Positions 1 to 9,376 are shown, numbered from the stretch's first letter. The stretch: DNA of 64,000 nt from Streptomyces coelicoflavus (GCF_003112555.1 NZ_BEWB01000021.1:1-64000); one strand, 5' to 3'. Notes: generated from the sequence alone by a model not told the origin. Made by a program: numbers and translations.

Positions 1-158
1 CAGAGTACGGAATCGCTCGGGTACGGGCACGTCCGTACGTCGTCGCCGCGGCGCCCGGCCGCGGTGCCCTGTAGGATTCCTGCACTGGTCCACCTGGCGC
101 TGACGCCACCAGGCAACCGCCCGACGCAGCGACTACCAACGGCGATCCGCCGACGAAC

Positions 159-1022
159 CTGCCAGATGGATCGCGAAACCAGACTGGAGTACTAGAGCCG
201 CATCTCCCGAAGAACGTGGGACGGGGTGGCCGGTGGAAGCGCCATCGCAAGGTGATCAACGGCATTCTCTTCGCCAGGGCTCGGGCATCCCCTGGCGGGA
301 TCTGCGGACGCGCTTCGGGGAGTGGAAGACGTGTCACGACCCGCATCGACGCTGGTCGGCGGATGGCACTTGGGAGAAGGTCCTGCACGCCGTTCAGACC
401 GACGCAGAAGCGGAGGTCCGTGTCGACTGGAGCATGGTCGGTATCGACTCGACGACCTGCAGGCCATCAGCATGCCGCCGGGGCTCGAAGTGGTACGTCA
501 CGGATACCGAGGAAACTTACCTGGCCTGTTCAACACCGCCGCGACGAGGCGCTCGGCCGGTCCAGGGACGGCCTGACCACGGAGATCCATCTGGCCGCAG
601 ACGACGGCTGCTTGCCCTTGGCGATGCTGATCACGCCCAGGCAGTGTGGCGATGTACCTCGGATGATCCCGGTCCTGGAGCGTGTGCGCGTACCGCGGCC
701 GGGCGGCGGTCGCCCGCGCACCCGGCCTGATCACGTCAGCGGCGACAAGGCGATCTCCTCCCGTCGCAACCTTCGCCGGCGCCAGATCAAGCACACCATC
801 CCCGAACCGAGGAACCAGCGTGCCAACTGGCAGCACCGCGGTAGCCAAGGCGGTCGACCCACCGGCTTCGACAAGTCGCTCTACAAACGCAGGAACGAAG
901 TCGAGCGGACCGTGGACGTTCTCAAGGCGTCGCGGGCTGTGGCAACCAGGCACGACAAACGGGCCTGTGTCTTCCACGGCACCGTCACCCTCGCTGCGAT
1001 GCGACTCTGGTTACGCTCCTGA
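159..1022 (+). pseudogene. IS5-family transposase, frameshifted remnant
   Basis: DDE transposase remnant of the IS5 family. Recognisable blocks lie in two frames. LEPHLPKN followed by the GGRWK..R.VINGI block lies in the frame of position 216. The next block (SGIPWRDLRTRFGEWKT to VGIDSTTCR, with the first catalytic Asp) lies in a second frame. Reading then returns to the first frame for GHQHAAGAR, EALGRSRDGLTTEIHLA, DKAISSRRNLRRR and the final RRNEVERTVDVLK block carrying the catalytic Glu. At least two frameshifts, near 275-285 and 450-465, are needed, so the gene is dead. The similarity begins around 159, upstream of the first GTG. The family and the frameshifts are seen directly; the exact ends and terminal inverted repeats were not resolved. 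Confidence 0.75.
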
Positions 1023-1036
1023 TCGCCGGGTGATCC

Positions 1037-1258
1037 TCACTCGCCGGGATGGCTGTGATGCCCGAGCAGGCCGAGAGCCGTCAGCACAGTGACACAGAGC
1101 GTCATCCAGCCGATGAGTGCGCCGCCGCCGTACAGCACTGCACCGGCTACCGGAGCCCCAGCCACATGCGAAAGTACCCCCGCCACCACCGCTACCAGTA
1201 GCGATGACACGAATGACAAGAGCGCGAGAAGTACCTGAACGGAAAAAGTCAGCCTCAC
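1037..1258 (-). CDS. Small two-helix membrane protein
   Basis: 73 residues starting at a GTG whose bases overlap the TGA of the upstream minus-strand ORF (GTGA overlap), which suggests translational coupling. The protein has two long hydrophobic stretches, roughly residues 5-30 (VLLALLSFVSSLLVAVVAG) and 35-65 (VAGAVLYGGGALIGWMTL), then a short polar tail HHSHPGE. I recognise no family. The overlap and the clean membrane profile argue that it is a genuine gene. It lies downstream of the truncated TrbL-like gene and may be cargo of the same element. Confidence 0.45.
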   Translation of the reverse strand: MRLTFSVQVLLALLSFVSSLLVAVVAGVLSHVAGAPVAGAVLYGGGALIGWMTLCVTVLTALGLLGHHSHPGE

Positions 1259-1527
1259 CAGTCGATCCCTTCACGAAGGTGGTCGACCAGTCGGCGGGCA
1301 GCCTCAGCTCGACCACCGCTTGCGATGGCCTGCTGAGGCTCTGCGACGATTAGAGACTCATGGTGCTCACTGCTGTTGAGATCGGAGTACTGTCCCCCAT
1401 CGGACACGTCGCCAGTGCTCTGTGGCTCTTGAATGAGCAACACGGAGCCTAGCGGCGGGCGGTGAAGATCACCACCACCCAAGGCTGGAGAGGTGGCCGG
1501 GCCCATACCGACCACCAGAGCGGTCAC
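1255..1527 (-). CDS. Hypothetical protein coupled to the small membrane protein
   Basis: 90-codon ORF. The C-terminal third (RAEAARRLVDHLREGIDW) looks like a helical soluble segment. The N-terminal part has no recognisable motif, and the start is uncertain. Its stop codon overlaps the GTG of the 73-residue membrane protein. It lies only 19 nt after the end of the TrbL-like ORF, so it could be the frame-shifted or rejoined tail of a longer gene disrupted by a deletion. No function can be assigned. Confidence 0.3.
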   Translation of the reverse strand: MTALVVGMGPATSPALGGGDLHRPPLGSVLLIQEPQSTGDVSDGGQYSDLNSSEHHESLIVAEPQQAIASGGRAEAARRLVDHLREGIDW

Positions 1528-1545
1528 GCACCCGCCGGACAGGCT

Positions 1546-2310
1546 CTAGGCGAAGGTGTAGTGACTGATTGGGTGCCGACGAGGATCAGCCCTCGGCCGA
1601 CAAGTCCGCTGCCGGGGCGGCTTGGAGACGATCAGGGTGCCGGTGGCCTCGATCCAGCCGCGCCGCCACCGCTTGGCGACCTCCCAGCTGCCGTCGGCCC
1701 CGGCGAACACGGCGAGCGCGACCATGATCAGAACGCCGACCTTGCGGGCGACCATCACCCCGCAGTAGAGAAACGCACCGATCGCACACCCGAAGGCGAC
1801 CAGTGCGGAGACGCACCAGCCGAGGCCGTACATCGCTCCCATCTGGTCGACCTTGACCACGCGGCGGATCGCGTCGTCGATCGAGGTGTTGGCCGCTTGG
1901 AACAGCCCGTCGGACAACGCGTCGACCACGGTGATGGCGACGGTGGTGAACGCGATGGCGGAGAAGCTGAACAGGACACCGGTCGTGGTGCCGAACGCCG
2001 CCTTGGCGAGCGCGCGTTCGTCACGGCGCCAGGCCGCGGTCATGAGCTGGATGCAGAAGATGCCGACGGTCAGCGCCAGCCCGATGGGCAGCAGCAGCTC
2101 ATAGTTGTCCCGGAACCACCCGGCGTTGAGGTCGATGGCCGTCGTCTTGTTGACGGCCTTGGTCGCCAGGTCAGCCGCGCTGGCCGCCAGTTCACCCGCT
2201 GACTTCGCGATCCACGCCCCGAGGCCGTCGGTGACGGTGCCGACTGGATTGGTGGCGAAGTCGACGGCGCCGCAGACCTTGTCCATGAGCGGGAAGTCGC
2301 AGACTCCCAT
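1546..2310 (-). CDS. TrbL/VirB6-like conjugation membrane protein, C-terminally truncated
   Basis: 254 residues. The N-terminal half resembles the multi-spanning membrane proteins of actinobacterial type IV secretion or conjugation modules. It opens with a soluble segment (CDFPLMDKVCGAVDFATNPVG, then WIAKSAGELAASAADLA). Hydrophobic segments follow near residues 68-90 (LLLPIGLALTVGIFCIQLM), 108-130, 160-180 and 183-205. The WRRGWIEATGTLIVSK motif, which in family members I know of precedes further helices, runs here straight into an unrelated Arg/Pro-rich tail ending HPISHYTFA. I infer a deletion or frameshift near 1600-1620. The ATG lies 3 nt beyond the stop of the IS transposase fragment, so its native promoter has been replaced. 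It is probably non-functional; assignment to TrbL-like is by pattern only. Confidence 0.5.
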   Translation of the reverse strand: MGVCDFPLMDKVCGAVDFATNPVGTVTDGLGAWIAKSAGELAASAADLATKAVNKTTAIDLNAGWFRDNYELLLPIGLALTVGIFCIQLMTAAWRRDERALAKAAFGTTTGVLFSFSAIAFTTVAITVVDALSDGLFQAANTSIDDAIRRVVKVDQMGAMYGLGWCVSALVAFGCAIGAFLYCGVMVARKVGVLIMVALAVFAGADGSWEVAKRWRRGWIEATGTLIVSKPPRQRTCRPRADPRRHPISHYTFA

Positions 2311-2313
2311 GGC

Positions 2314-2685
2314 TCATACCTTGGTCGTGCGGCTCGCCAGCCGGAGGCCCTTTTGACGGGCCCCGGCGGCGTGCTGGTGCGCGCGCACGATTGTGGAGTC
2401 GACCGAGATGATCCAGTCGAGATCGCCCTCGGCGTCGGCACGGGCCAGCAGCGCGGTGAACACCTTCACCCAAGTGCCGTTGGCAGCCCACATCCGCAGC
2501 CGATTGTGGGCGCCTTTCCACGAGCCGAGCGTGGCCGCCATGTCCGTCCACGGAGAACCGGTCCGGAATTTCCACGCGATGGCATCGATCACCTGCCGGT
2601 GATCACGCCACCGACCACCACGTCTCGGCGTCCGACCCGGCAGTAACGGCTCGATCCGCGCCCACTGGGCATCCGTTAACGACAC
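2314..2685 (-). pseudogene. IS5-family transposase OrfA, 3'-truncated element
   Basis: N-terminal half of an IS5-family (IS427-like, two-ORF) transposase. It contains SLTDAQWARIEPLLPG, a GGRWRDHRQVIDAI block, MWAANGTWVKVF and the first catalytic Asp in ISVDSTIVRAHQHAAGAR. The GTG at 2685 is the likeliest start. After GARQKG the frame ends within ten codons, while the -1 frame continues KGPPAGEPHDQG, which looks like the start of OrfB. The slip site would be the CAAAAGGG near 2345-2352. OrfB then stops matching at about 2316, where the TrbL-like gene begins, so the second half of the element, including the catalytic Glu, is missing. It differs in sequence from the left-hand copy. Confidence 0.6.
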
Positions 2686-2959
2686 GACCGGTCCAACAAT
2701 CAGATGATCAGAAGGAAGCGGCCTAGGTCCGGACAATGCTGCCCATCCCGGGCCTACCGGGCAGAAGATCGCTGGCCCCTGTGATGCGGGGGTCTCATGA
2801 CCCGGCTGCACACGCCAGCTACTAGCAACGCTTTAGGCGGCACGGCTGGCTTCGGGTGTCGCGCCCCGCTTCGAGATGGGGGCGCGACAGGGATTTTTCA
2901 GGGACTTTCACGTCTGTCCCAGGGAGGTCCCAGGGACTTTCCGCCGCGTAAACAGGGAA

Positions 2960-3002
2960 GGCCCTGACAGCGCTGAAAGAGACGAACACGCTGGTCAGGG
3001 CC
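2960..3002 (-). terminator. Rho-independent-like terminator after sdaA
   Basis: Perfect 9-bp inverted repeat GGCCCTGAC / GTCAGGGCC at 2960-2968 and 2994-3002, with a 25-nt interior that has partial further pairing. It lies immediately downstream of the sdaA stop codon on the minus strand and likely ends the gcvT-gcvH-glyA-sdaA transcript. There is no U-tract, which is usual in Streptomyces. Confidence 0.6.
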
Positions 3003-3009
3003 CATCCAC

Positions 3010-4377
<1,368 letters not shown>

Positions 4378-4476
4378 GGGGACTCCTCAGAACGGGGGTG
4401 GTGCGGAGGGGGTGCCGAGGGGCGGGGCGCCCGGCCGCTTGTGGCGGATGCGGCGCCCCACCCCCGGGAGCGGTGT

Positions 4477-5739
4477 CTACTTGTTCAGACCCGGGTACAG
4501 CGGGTGCTTGTCGGCCAGGGCCTTCACCCGGGCCTTGAGGGCCTCCGCGTCGTAGGACGGCTTCAGCGCCTCGGCGATCACGTCCGCGACCTCGGCGAAG
4601 TCCTCGGCGGTGAAGCCGCGGGTCGCCAGGGCCGGCGTACCGATGCGCAGACCGGAGGTCACCATCGGCGGACGCGGGTCGTTCGGGACGGCGTTGCGGT
4701 TGACCGTGATGCCGACCTCGTGGAGACGGTCCTCGGCCTGCTGGCCGTCCAGCTCGGAGTCGCGCAGGTCCACCAGGACCAGGTGGACGTCCGTGCCGCC
4801 GGTCAGGACGGAGACGCCCGCCGCCTTCGCGTCGTCCCGCACCAGGCGCTCGGCCAGGATGCGGGCACCCTCCAGCGTACGGCCCTGGCGCTCCTTGAAG
4901 TCCTCGCTCGCGGCGACCTTGAAGGCGACGGCCTTGGCGGCCACCACGTGCTCCAGCGGGCCACCCTGCTGACCGGGGAAGACGGCGGAGTTGATCTTCT
5001 TGGCCAGCTCGGCCGTGGAGAGGATCACACCGCCGCGCGGGCCGCCCAGCGTCTTGTGGGTGGTGGTCGTCACCACGTGCGCGTGCGGGACCGGGTTCGG
5101 GTGCAGGCCCGCCGCGACCAGACCGGCGAAGTGCGCCATGTCGACCATCAGGTAGGCGCCGACCTCGTCCGCGACCTTGCGGAACGCGGCGAAGTCCAGC
5201 TGACGCGGGTAGGCCGACCAGCCCGCCACGATCAGCTTCGGCTTGGTCTCCTTGGCCAGGCGCTCCACCTCGGCCATGTCCACCTGGCCGTCGTCGCCGA
5301 CGTGGTAGGGGACGACGTTGTAGAGCTTGCCGGAGAAGTTGATCTTCATGCCGTGGGTCAGGTGCCCGCCGTGGGCGAGGTTCAGACCCATGATCGTGTC
5401 GCCGGGCTTGAGCAGCGCGAACATCGCGGCCGCGTTGGCCTGGGCGCCCGAGTGCGGCTGCACGTTGGCGTGCTCGGCGCCGAAGAGCGCCTTGACCCGG
5501 TCGATGGCGATCTGCTCGACCACGTCGACGTGCTCGCAGCCGCCGTAGTAGCGGCGGCCGGGGTAGCCCTCGGCGTACTTGTTGGTGAGGACCGAGCCCT
5601 GGGCCTCCATGACCGCGACCGGGGCGAAGTTCTCCGAGGCGATCATCTCGAGGGTGGACTGCTGGCGGTCCAGCTCGGCGTCGACGGCGGCGGCGACGTC
5701 CGGGTCCAGCTCGTGCAGGGGTGTGTTCAGAAGCGACAT
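4477..5739 (-). CDS. glyA: Serine hydroxymethyltransferase
   Basis: PLP enzyme interconverting serine plus tetrahydrofolate with glycine plus 5,10-methylene-THF. The length of 420 residues is normal. The PLP-binding lysine lies in VVTTTTHKTLGGPRGG (around residue 227), and the N-terminal IASENF and PGRRYYGG motifs are present. It starts 14 nt after the gcvH stop, within the gcvT-gcvH-glyA-sdaA operon. In this context it probably works in the glycine-to-serine direction, using one-carbon units released by glycine cleavage. Genomes of this type may carry other SHMT copies, so I cannot say from the window whether this is the essential one. Confidence 0.97.
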   Translation of the reverse strand: MSLLNTPLHELDPDVAAAVDAELDRQQSTLEMIASENFAPVAVMEAQGSVLTNKYAEGYPGRRYYGGCEHVDVVEQIAIDRVKALFGAEHANVQPHSGAQANAAAMFALLKPGDTIMGLNLAHGGHLTHGMKINFSGKLYNVVPYHVGDDGQVDMAEVERLAKETKPKLIVAGWSAYPRQLDFAAFRKVADEVGAYLMVDMAHFAGLVAAGLHPNPVPHAHVVTTTTHKTLGGPRGGVILSTAELAKKINSAVFPGQQGGPLEHVVAAKAVAFKVAASEDFKERQGRTLEGARILAERLVRDDAKAAGVSVLTGGTDVHLVLVDLRDSELDGQQAEDRLHEVGITVNRNAVPNDPRPPMVTSGLRIGTPALATRGFTAEDFAEVADVIAEALKPSYDAEALKARVKALADKHPLYPGLNK

Positions 5740-5753
5740 GCGGTCGGGACTCC

Positions 5754-6131
5754 TCAGCCGGCGGTGAAGGCGGTGTACTCGTCGGCGGAGAGCAGGTCGG
5801 CCGGCTCGTCCGTGATCCGCACCTTGAACAGCCAGCCGCCCTCGAAGGGGGCGCTGTTCACCAGCGACGGGTCGTTGACGACGTCCTCGTTGACCTCGGC
5901 GATCTCACCGGAGACGGGGGAGTACAGGTCGGAGACCGACTTGGTGGACTCCAGTTCGCCGCAGGTCTCGCCCGCGGTCACCGCGTCGCCGACCTCGGGA
6001 AGCTGCACGAAGACGACGTCACCGAGCGCGTTGGCCGCGTGCTCCGTGATGCCGACCGTCGAGACGCCGTCCTCGGCGCCCGACAGCCACTCGTGCTCCT
6101 TGCTGTAGCGCAGCTGCTGGGGGTTGCTCAT
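5754..6131 (-). CDS. gcvH: Glycine cleavage system H protein
   Basis: 125-residue lipoyl carrier that shuttles the aminomethyl group from GcvP to GcvT. The lipoylation lysine lies in LESTKSVSDLYSP. The ATG at 6131 (MSNPQQLRYSKEHEWL) is chosen because an AGGAG lies about 9 nt upstream and the family begins here. The longer in-frame reading upstream runs through the repeat array between gcvT and gcvH and has no family similarity. It is followed 14 nt later by glyA. Confidence 0.96.
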   Translation of the reverse strand: MSNPQQLRYSKEHEWLSGAEDGVSTVGITEHAANALGDVVFVQLPEVGDAVTAGETCGELESTKSVSDLYSPVSGEIAEVNEDVVNDPSLVNSAPFEGGWLFKVRITDEPADLLSADEYTAFTAG

Positions 6132-6204
6132 GACCTGAATTCTCCTGTACGCGAGGAAGTGGCTGGTGAAGGGGGTGGTGGGGCGGTACGTCACACGGGC
6201 CGAC

Positions 6205-6281
6205 GCCGCCCGGGGACACAGGCGGCCGGTGCCGCCGGGGGACACAGGCGGCCGGTGCCGCCGGGGACACCGGGGGCCGGT
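6205..6281. repeat. Three ~26-bp tandem repeats between gcvT and gcvH
   Basis: Direct repeats of about 26, 26 and 25 bp start at 6205, 6231 and 6257. Each begins GCCGCC(C/G)GGGGACAC and ends GGCCGGT, and a partial fourth GCCGCC follows up to the gcvT stop. They lie entirely in the non-coding gap, within the operon transcript. Function unknown. The number of copies may vary between strains, as expected from slippage. Confidence 0.85.
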
Positions 6282-6293
6282 GCCGCCCAGTGT

Positions 6294-7412
6294 CTACTTC
6301 TGGCGCTTGTAGAACGGCAGCGCCACGACCTCGTACGGCTCGTGACTGCCCCGGATGTCCACGCCGACGCCCTCGGTGCCCGGGGCCGCGTGCGCGGCGT
6401 CGACGTACGCCATGGCGATCGGCTTGCCCAGCGTCGGGGACGGAGCGCCCGAGGTGACCTCGCCGATCACCTCGCCGCCCGCGACGACCGGGTACCCGGA
6501 GCGCGGGACCCGGCGGCCCTCGGCGACCAGGCCGACCAGGACGCGGGGAGGCTCCGAAGCGGCGCGCTCGGCGGCCTCGGTCAGCGCGGCGCGCCCGACG
6601 AAGTCGCCCTCCTTCTCGAACTTCACGACCCGGCCCAGACCGGCGTCGAACGGCGTCAGCGCGGTCGACAGCTCGTTGCCGTACAGCGGCATGCCCGCCT
6701 CCAGGCGGAGCGTGTCCCGGCAGGACAGGCCGCACGGGACCAGCCCGGCGCCCTCGCCCGCCTTGGTGAGCGCCTGCCACAGTTCGACGGCGTGCTCCGG
6801 CTTCACGAACAGCTCGAAGCCGTCCTCGCCGGTGTAGCCGGTACGCGCGATCAGCGCCGGGACGCCGGCGACGGTGCCGGGCAGACCGGCGTAGTACTTC
6901 AGGCCGTCCAGGTCGGCGTCGGTGAGCGACGCGAGGATGCCCGGGGACTCCGGGCCCTGCACGGCGAGCAGCGCGTAGGCGTCGCGGTCGTCGCGCACCT
7001 CGGCGTCGAAGCCGGCCGCCCGCCTGGTCAGCGCGTCCAGCACGACCTGGGCGTTGGAGGCGTTGGCGACCACCATGTACGCGGTGTCGTCGAGCCGGTA
7101 GACGATCAGGTCGTCCAGGATGCCGCCGTCCTCGCGGCAGATCATGGTGTAGCGGGCCCGGCCCGGCTTCACGGTGCCGATGTTGCCGACCAGCGCGAAG
7201 TTCAGCAGCTCGGCCGCCTGCGGGCCGGTGACGGTGATCTCGCCCATGTGCGAGAGGTCGAAGAGACCGGCGCGGGTGCGCACCGCGACGTGCTCCTCGC
7301 GCTCGGAGCCGTAGCGCAGCGGCATGTCCCAGCCGGCGAAGTCGGTCATCGTCGCGCCCAGCGCGCGATGCGTGGCGTCGAGCGCGGTACGGCGCGGTTC
7401 GGTACTGCTCAT
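6294..7412 (-). CDS. gcvT: Glycine cleavage system T protein (aminomethyltransferase)
   Basis: Transfers the methylene group from aminomethyl-lipoyl-GcvH to tetrahydrofolate, releasing ammonia. The protein has 372 residues from the ATG at 7412 (MSSTEPRRTALDATHRALGAT), which has a GGGAGA about 11 nt upstream. The start of an upstream in-frame extension lies inside the riboswitch region and is rejected. The GAGWDMPLRYG-like N-terminus (FAGWDMPLRYGSEREEH), the folate-site region FDLSHMGE and the C-terminal GIDIRG-like tail are family features. It is first gene of the operon, directly downstream of a tandem glycine riboswitch. Confidence 0.96.
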   Translation of the reverse strand: MSSTEPRRTALDATHRALGATMTDFAGWDMPLRYGSEREEHVAVRTRAGLFDLSHMGEITVTGPQAAELLNFALVGNIGTVKPGRARYTMICREDGGILDDLIVYRLDDTAYMVVANASNAQVVLDALTRRAAGFDAEVRDDRDAYALLAVQGPESPGILASLTDADLDGLKYYAGLPGTVAGVPALIARTGYTGEDGFELFVKPEHAVELWQALTKAGEGAGLVPCGLSCRDTLRLEAGMPLYGNELSTALTPFDAGLGRVVKFEKEGDFVGRAALTEAAERAASEPPRVLVGLVAEGRRVPRSGYPVVAGGEVIGEVTSGAPSPTLGKPIAMAYVDAAHAAPGTEGVGVDIRGSHEPYEVVALPFYKRQK

Positions 7413-7452
7413 CGGTCGGTCGTCTCCCATGACAGGACGTGGCGAGGTCGGT

Positions 7453-7652
7453 CCTCCCCATCTGTCATCGGAACCTGAGAGGTTCGCCACGGCCACCGGA
7501 GTACGGCGATCAGGGCTTGCACCTTGGGTGGGACCGCCGTCGGGGGCGGTCCGCTTTTCAGATGTGCCTCGCCCGCGCGGTAACGGGGCCTGAGAGATTC
7601 AAGGGAGGGACTTGCTCCTTCGGCGCCCCGGCGCGGCCGGGGACTCTCCCGC
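7453..7652 (-). promoter_or_regulatory. Tandem glycine riboswitch upstream of gcvT
   Basis: Read on the minus strand, the leader shows the two-aptamer glycine riboswitch layout. The first aptamer (about 7652-7565) opens GCGGGAGAGTCC, carries GCGCCGAAGGAGCAA in the middle and closes with CTCTCAGGCCCCG. After a short linker, the second aptamer (about 7560-7453) carries a strong GC hairpin (GGACCGCC...GGCGGTCC), AAGGTGCAAG and the conserved tail ACCTCTCAGG...CCGATGACAGATGGGGAGG. The conserved GGAGCAA and CUCUCAGG-type cores are seen directly. In this family glycine binding switches on gcv expression. Here it would control all of gcvT-gcvH-glyA-sdaA. Boundaries are approximate. Confidence 0.9.
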
Positions 7653-7838
7653 GCGGATTCAAACGGCCGGTATGCAGTTGGCGCCGCCATCATTGCACGC
7701 CGGGTCGATCCATGGCAGACCGTGATCTGTAACCGGCTTGTGGCAGTAAGCGAACGAAAACGCGAGACCTGCGCATTACCTTCTCTTTACACTCGACGGG
7801 GAGGTACTCGTGTACCGCCCCAGGGGAGGACGATCACG

Positions 7839-8507
7839 GTGAACAGGACCACGGCGTACGCCACGACCTCGGGACTCGCGCTGCCCAAGCAGCCCGCCGC
7901 CCCGGCCCCGGAGGCCTGCGCCCCACTGACCGCACCCGTCGTCCGCGACCTCAGGGACCGCGACGGCCACAGCCCGCACGCCCTGCTCTTCGGACCCCGG
8001 GACCTGGTGGTGATCACCGGCCTGCCCGGCAGCGGCAAGTCCACGCTGATGCGGCGTACCGTGCGCGGCGCGCGCGTCGACTCCCAGGACACCCGCGACC
8101 GCTGGGACCGCCGCATGCCGGGGCCGCTGCCGTACGCGCTCTACCGTCCCCTGGTCCGCCTCGCCCACTACGCCGGACTGCGCCGCGCGGTGCGCTCCGG
8201 CGAGGGCGTCGTCGTGCACGACTGCGGCACCCAGGCCTGGGTGCGCGGCTGGCTGGCCCGCGAGGCCCGCCGCCGGGGCGGCACCCTGCACCTGCTGCTC
8301 CTCGACGTCGCTCCCGACGCCGCCCTGGCCGGCCAGCGCGAGCGCGGCCGGGGCGTGTCGCGGTACGCGTTCCTGCGGCACCGCGCGGCCAACTCCCGAC
8401 TGCTGCGCGCGGTGACCGGGGGCACCCTGCCCGCCGGCTGCGCCTCGGCGGTCGTCCTCGACCGGGCGGCGGCCGACACCCTCCGCCGGATCGCCTTCAC
8501 GGGGTGA
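7839..8507 (+). CDS. P-loop kinase-like AAA ATPase
   Basis: 222 residues with a textbook Walker A, GLPGSGKST, at residues 61-69, preceded by the hydrophobic strand DLVVITG. A second strand, TLHLLLLDV, and the basic block QRERGRGVSRYAFLRH resemble the zeta-toxin/kinase-like small P-loop phosphotransferase fold. Substrate unknown. The GTG at 7839 is preceded by AGGGGAGGA at 8-nt spacing, so the longer in-frame reading from 7722 is rejected. It is divergent from the glycine riboswitch operon; a short hairpin (7798-7821) lies in its leader. The first 50 residues are Ala/Pro-rich and likely disordered. Confidence 0.8.
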   Translation: MNRTTAYATTSGLALPKQPAAPAPEACAPLTAPVVRDLRDRDGHSPHALLFGPRDLVVITGLPGSGKSTLMRRTVRGARVDSQDTRDRWDRRMPGPLPYALYRPLVRLAHYAGLRRAVRSGEGVVVHDCGTQAWVRGWLAREARRRGGTLHLLLLDVAPDAALAGQRERGRGVSRYAFLRHRAANSRLLRAVTGGTLPAGCASAVVLDRAAADTLRRIAFTG

Positions 8508-8608
8508 CGCACGGTAGGGCCGCGGGGCCGAACGGGTTAGCCTTTCAGCCACGAAGCGGCCACGAAGCGGCCGTGAACGGCGGTACCAGGCAGGCGGTAG
8601 GTAGGCAG

Positions 8609-9376
8609 ATGGACTTCCCGGCACAGGCACACCCCCATCCGCACGGCGGGTGGCCCGGCAACGAGCTGGAGGAGGTGCTGTCCGCCTCCCTCGGCGTCCC
8701 GGCGGCGGGCGGCCGGATCGTCGAGGTCCTCGGCCGCAGCTTCCTGTGGATACCCCTGCCGGGCGGCGGCGGCCCGCACAGCGGCCCCCTCGACCTGCCG
8801 ACGCTGGAGATCGACGGCCAGGCCTACGTACCGGTGTTCAGCTCCGAGGAGCAGTTCCGCCAGGTCGCCGGGGCGCAGATGGCGTACACCGTCGCCCCCG
8901 CCGTGGAGTTCGCCCGCGGCCTGCCGCCACAGGTCGGCCTTGCGGTGAACCCGGAGGGCGTGGTGGGCATCCCGCTGCCGCCGCCCGCCGTGGCCGAACT
9001 GTGCCGGGCCGGACGCACCCCGCTGGACGGTCCCGCGTCCGGCGGCCGGGTCCGCCTCTTCGAGCCGGACTGGCAGGACGACCCGGTGGACTTCCTGGCC
9101 GCCGCCTCCGCCGAGTTCGCCGCCACCGGCGTGGTCCGCAGCGCGCGCCGCTGCCTGGCCGCCGTCGAGACCGCCGACCCGGTCCTGTACGTCGGTGTCG
9201 AGCTGACCCACTGGGAGGGCGACGCCCGAGCCCTCCCCCTGGAAGCCCTCGGCCGCGCGCTGGCCAAGTCCCCCCTGCACTACCCGGTCAACCTGATCCT
9301 CCTGGAGGCGGCCCAGGACCCGGTCTGCGACTGGATGCGGGAGCGGGTCAGGCCCTTCTACGACGGCAACCTGTAA
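8609..9376 (+). CDS. SseB-family protein (enhanced serine sensitivity), copy 1
   Basis: 255 residues with the SseB two-part layout. The N-terminal half has TLEIDGQAYVPVFSSEEQFRQVAG and GLAVNPEGVVGIPLPP. The C-terminal half (from about residue 140) has a D.VLYVGVELTHWEG-type core and ends with DPVCDWMRERVRPFYDGNL. In E. coli SseB is known only from a serine-sensitivity phenotype, and no biochemical role is established. The ATG at 8609 is the family-like start; the ribosome-binding site is weak. It is followed 192 nt later by a second SseB homologue. The closeness of two SseB genes to a serine/glycine catabolic operon is notable but does not prove a functional link. Confidence 0.8.
   Translation: MDFPAQAHPHPHGGWPGNELEEVLSASLGVPAAGGRIVEVLGRSFLWIPLPGGGGPHSGPLDLPTLEIDGQAYVPVFSSEEQFRQVAGAQMAYTVAPAVEFARGLPPQVGLAVNPEGVVGIPLPPPAVAELCRAGRTPLDGPASGGRVRLFEPDWQDDPVDFLAAASAEFAATGVVRSARRCLAAVETADPVLYVGVELTHWEGDARALPLEALGRALAKSPLHYPVNLILLEAAQDPVCDWMRERVRPFYDGNL

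Larger units (their letters stand above)
159..2820. mobile_element. Degraded IS/conjugative-element island
   Basis: Between the window start and the sdaA operon sits a patch with no housekeeping genes. It holds an IS5-family pseudogene on the plus strand, two small coupled minus-strand ORFs, a TrbL-like conjugation membrane protein with an abnormal C-terminus, and the 5' half of a second, different IS5-family transposase on the minus strand. Base composition is slightly less GC-rich in places (for example 1150-1450) than the flanking core genes, and the transposase remnants use TTA codons. I infer the scar of an integrated plasmid or actinomycete integrative element eroded by IS insertion and deletion. 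No tRNA gene, integrase or attachment site is visible in the window. Confidence 0.55.

Noticed and set aside
1..158. tRNA gene or attachment site at the left edge
   Set aside because: There are short GC hairpins but no cloverleaf, T-loop or CCA-type end, and no duplicated core near 2820.
5754..6245. Longer GcvH with a start at 6245
   Set aside because: The extra 38 codons are translated from the tandem repeat array; the AGGAG-supported ATG at 6131 matches the family start.
7722..7838. Longer start of the P-loop kinase gene
   Set aside because: A strong ribosome-binding site precedes GTG 7839, and the extension covers the leader hairpin and probable promoter.
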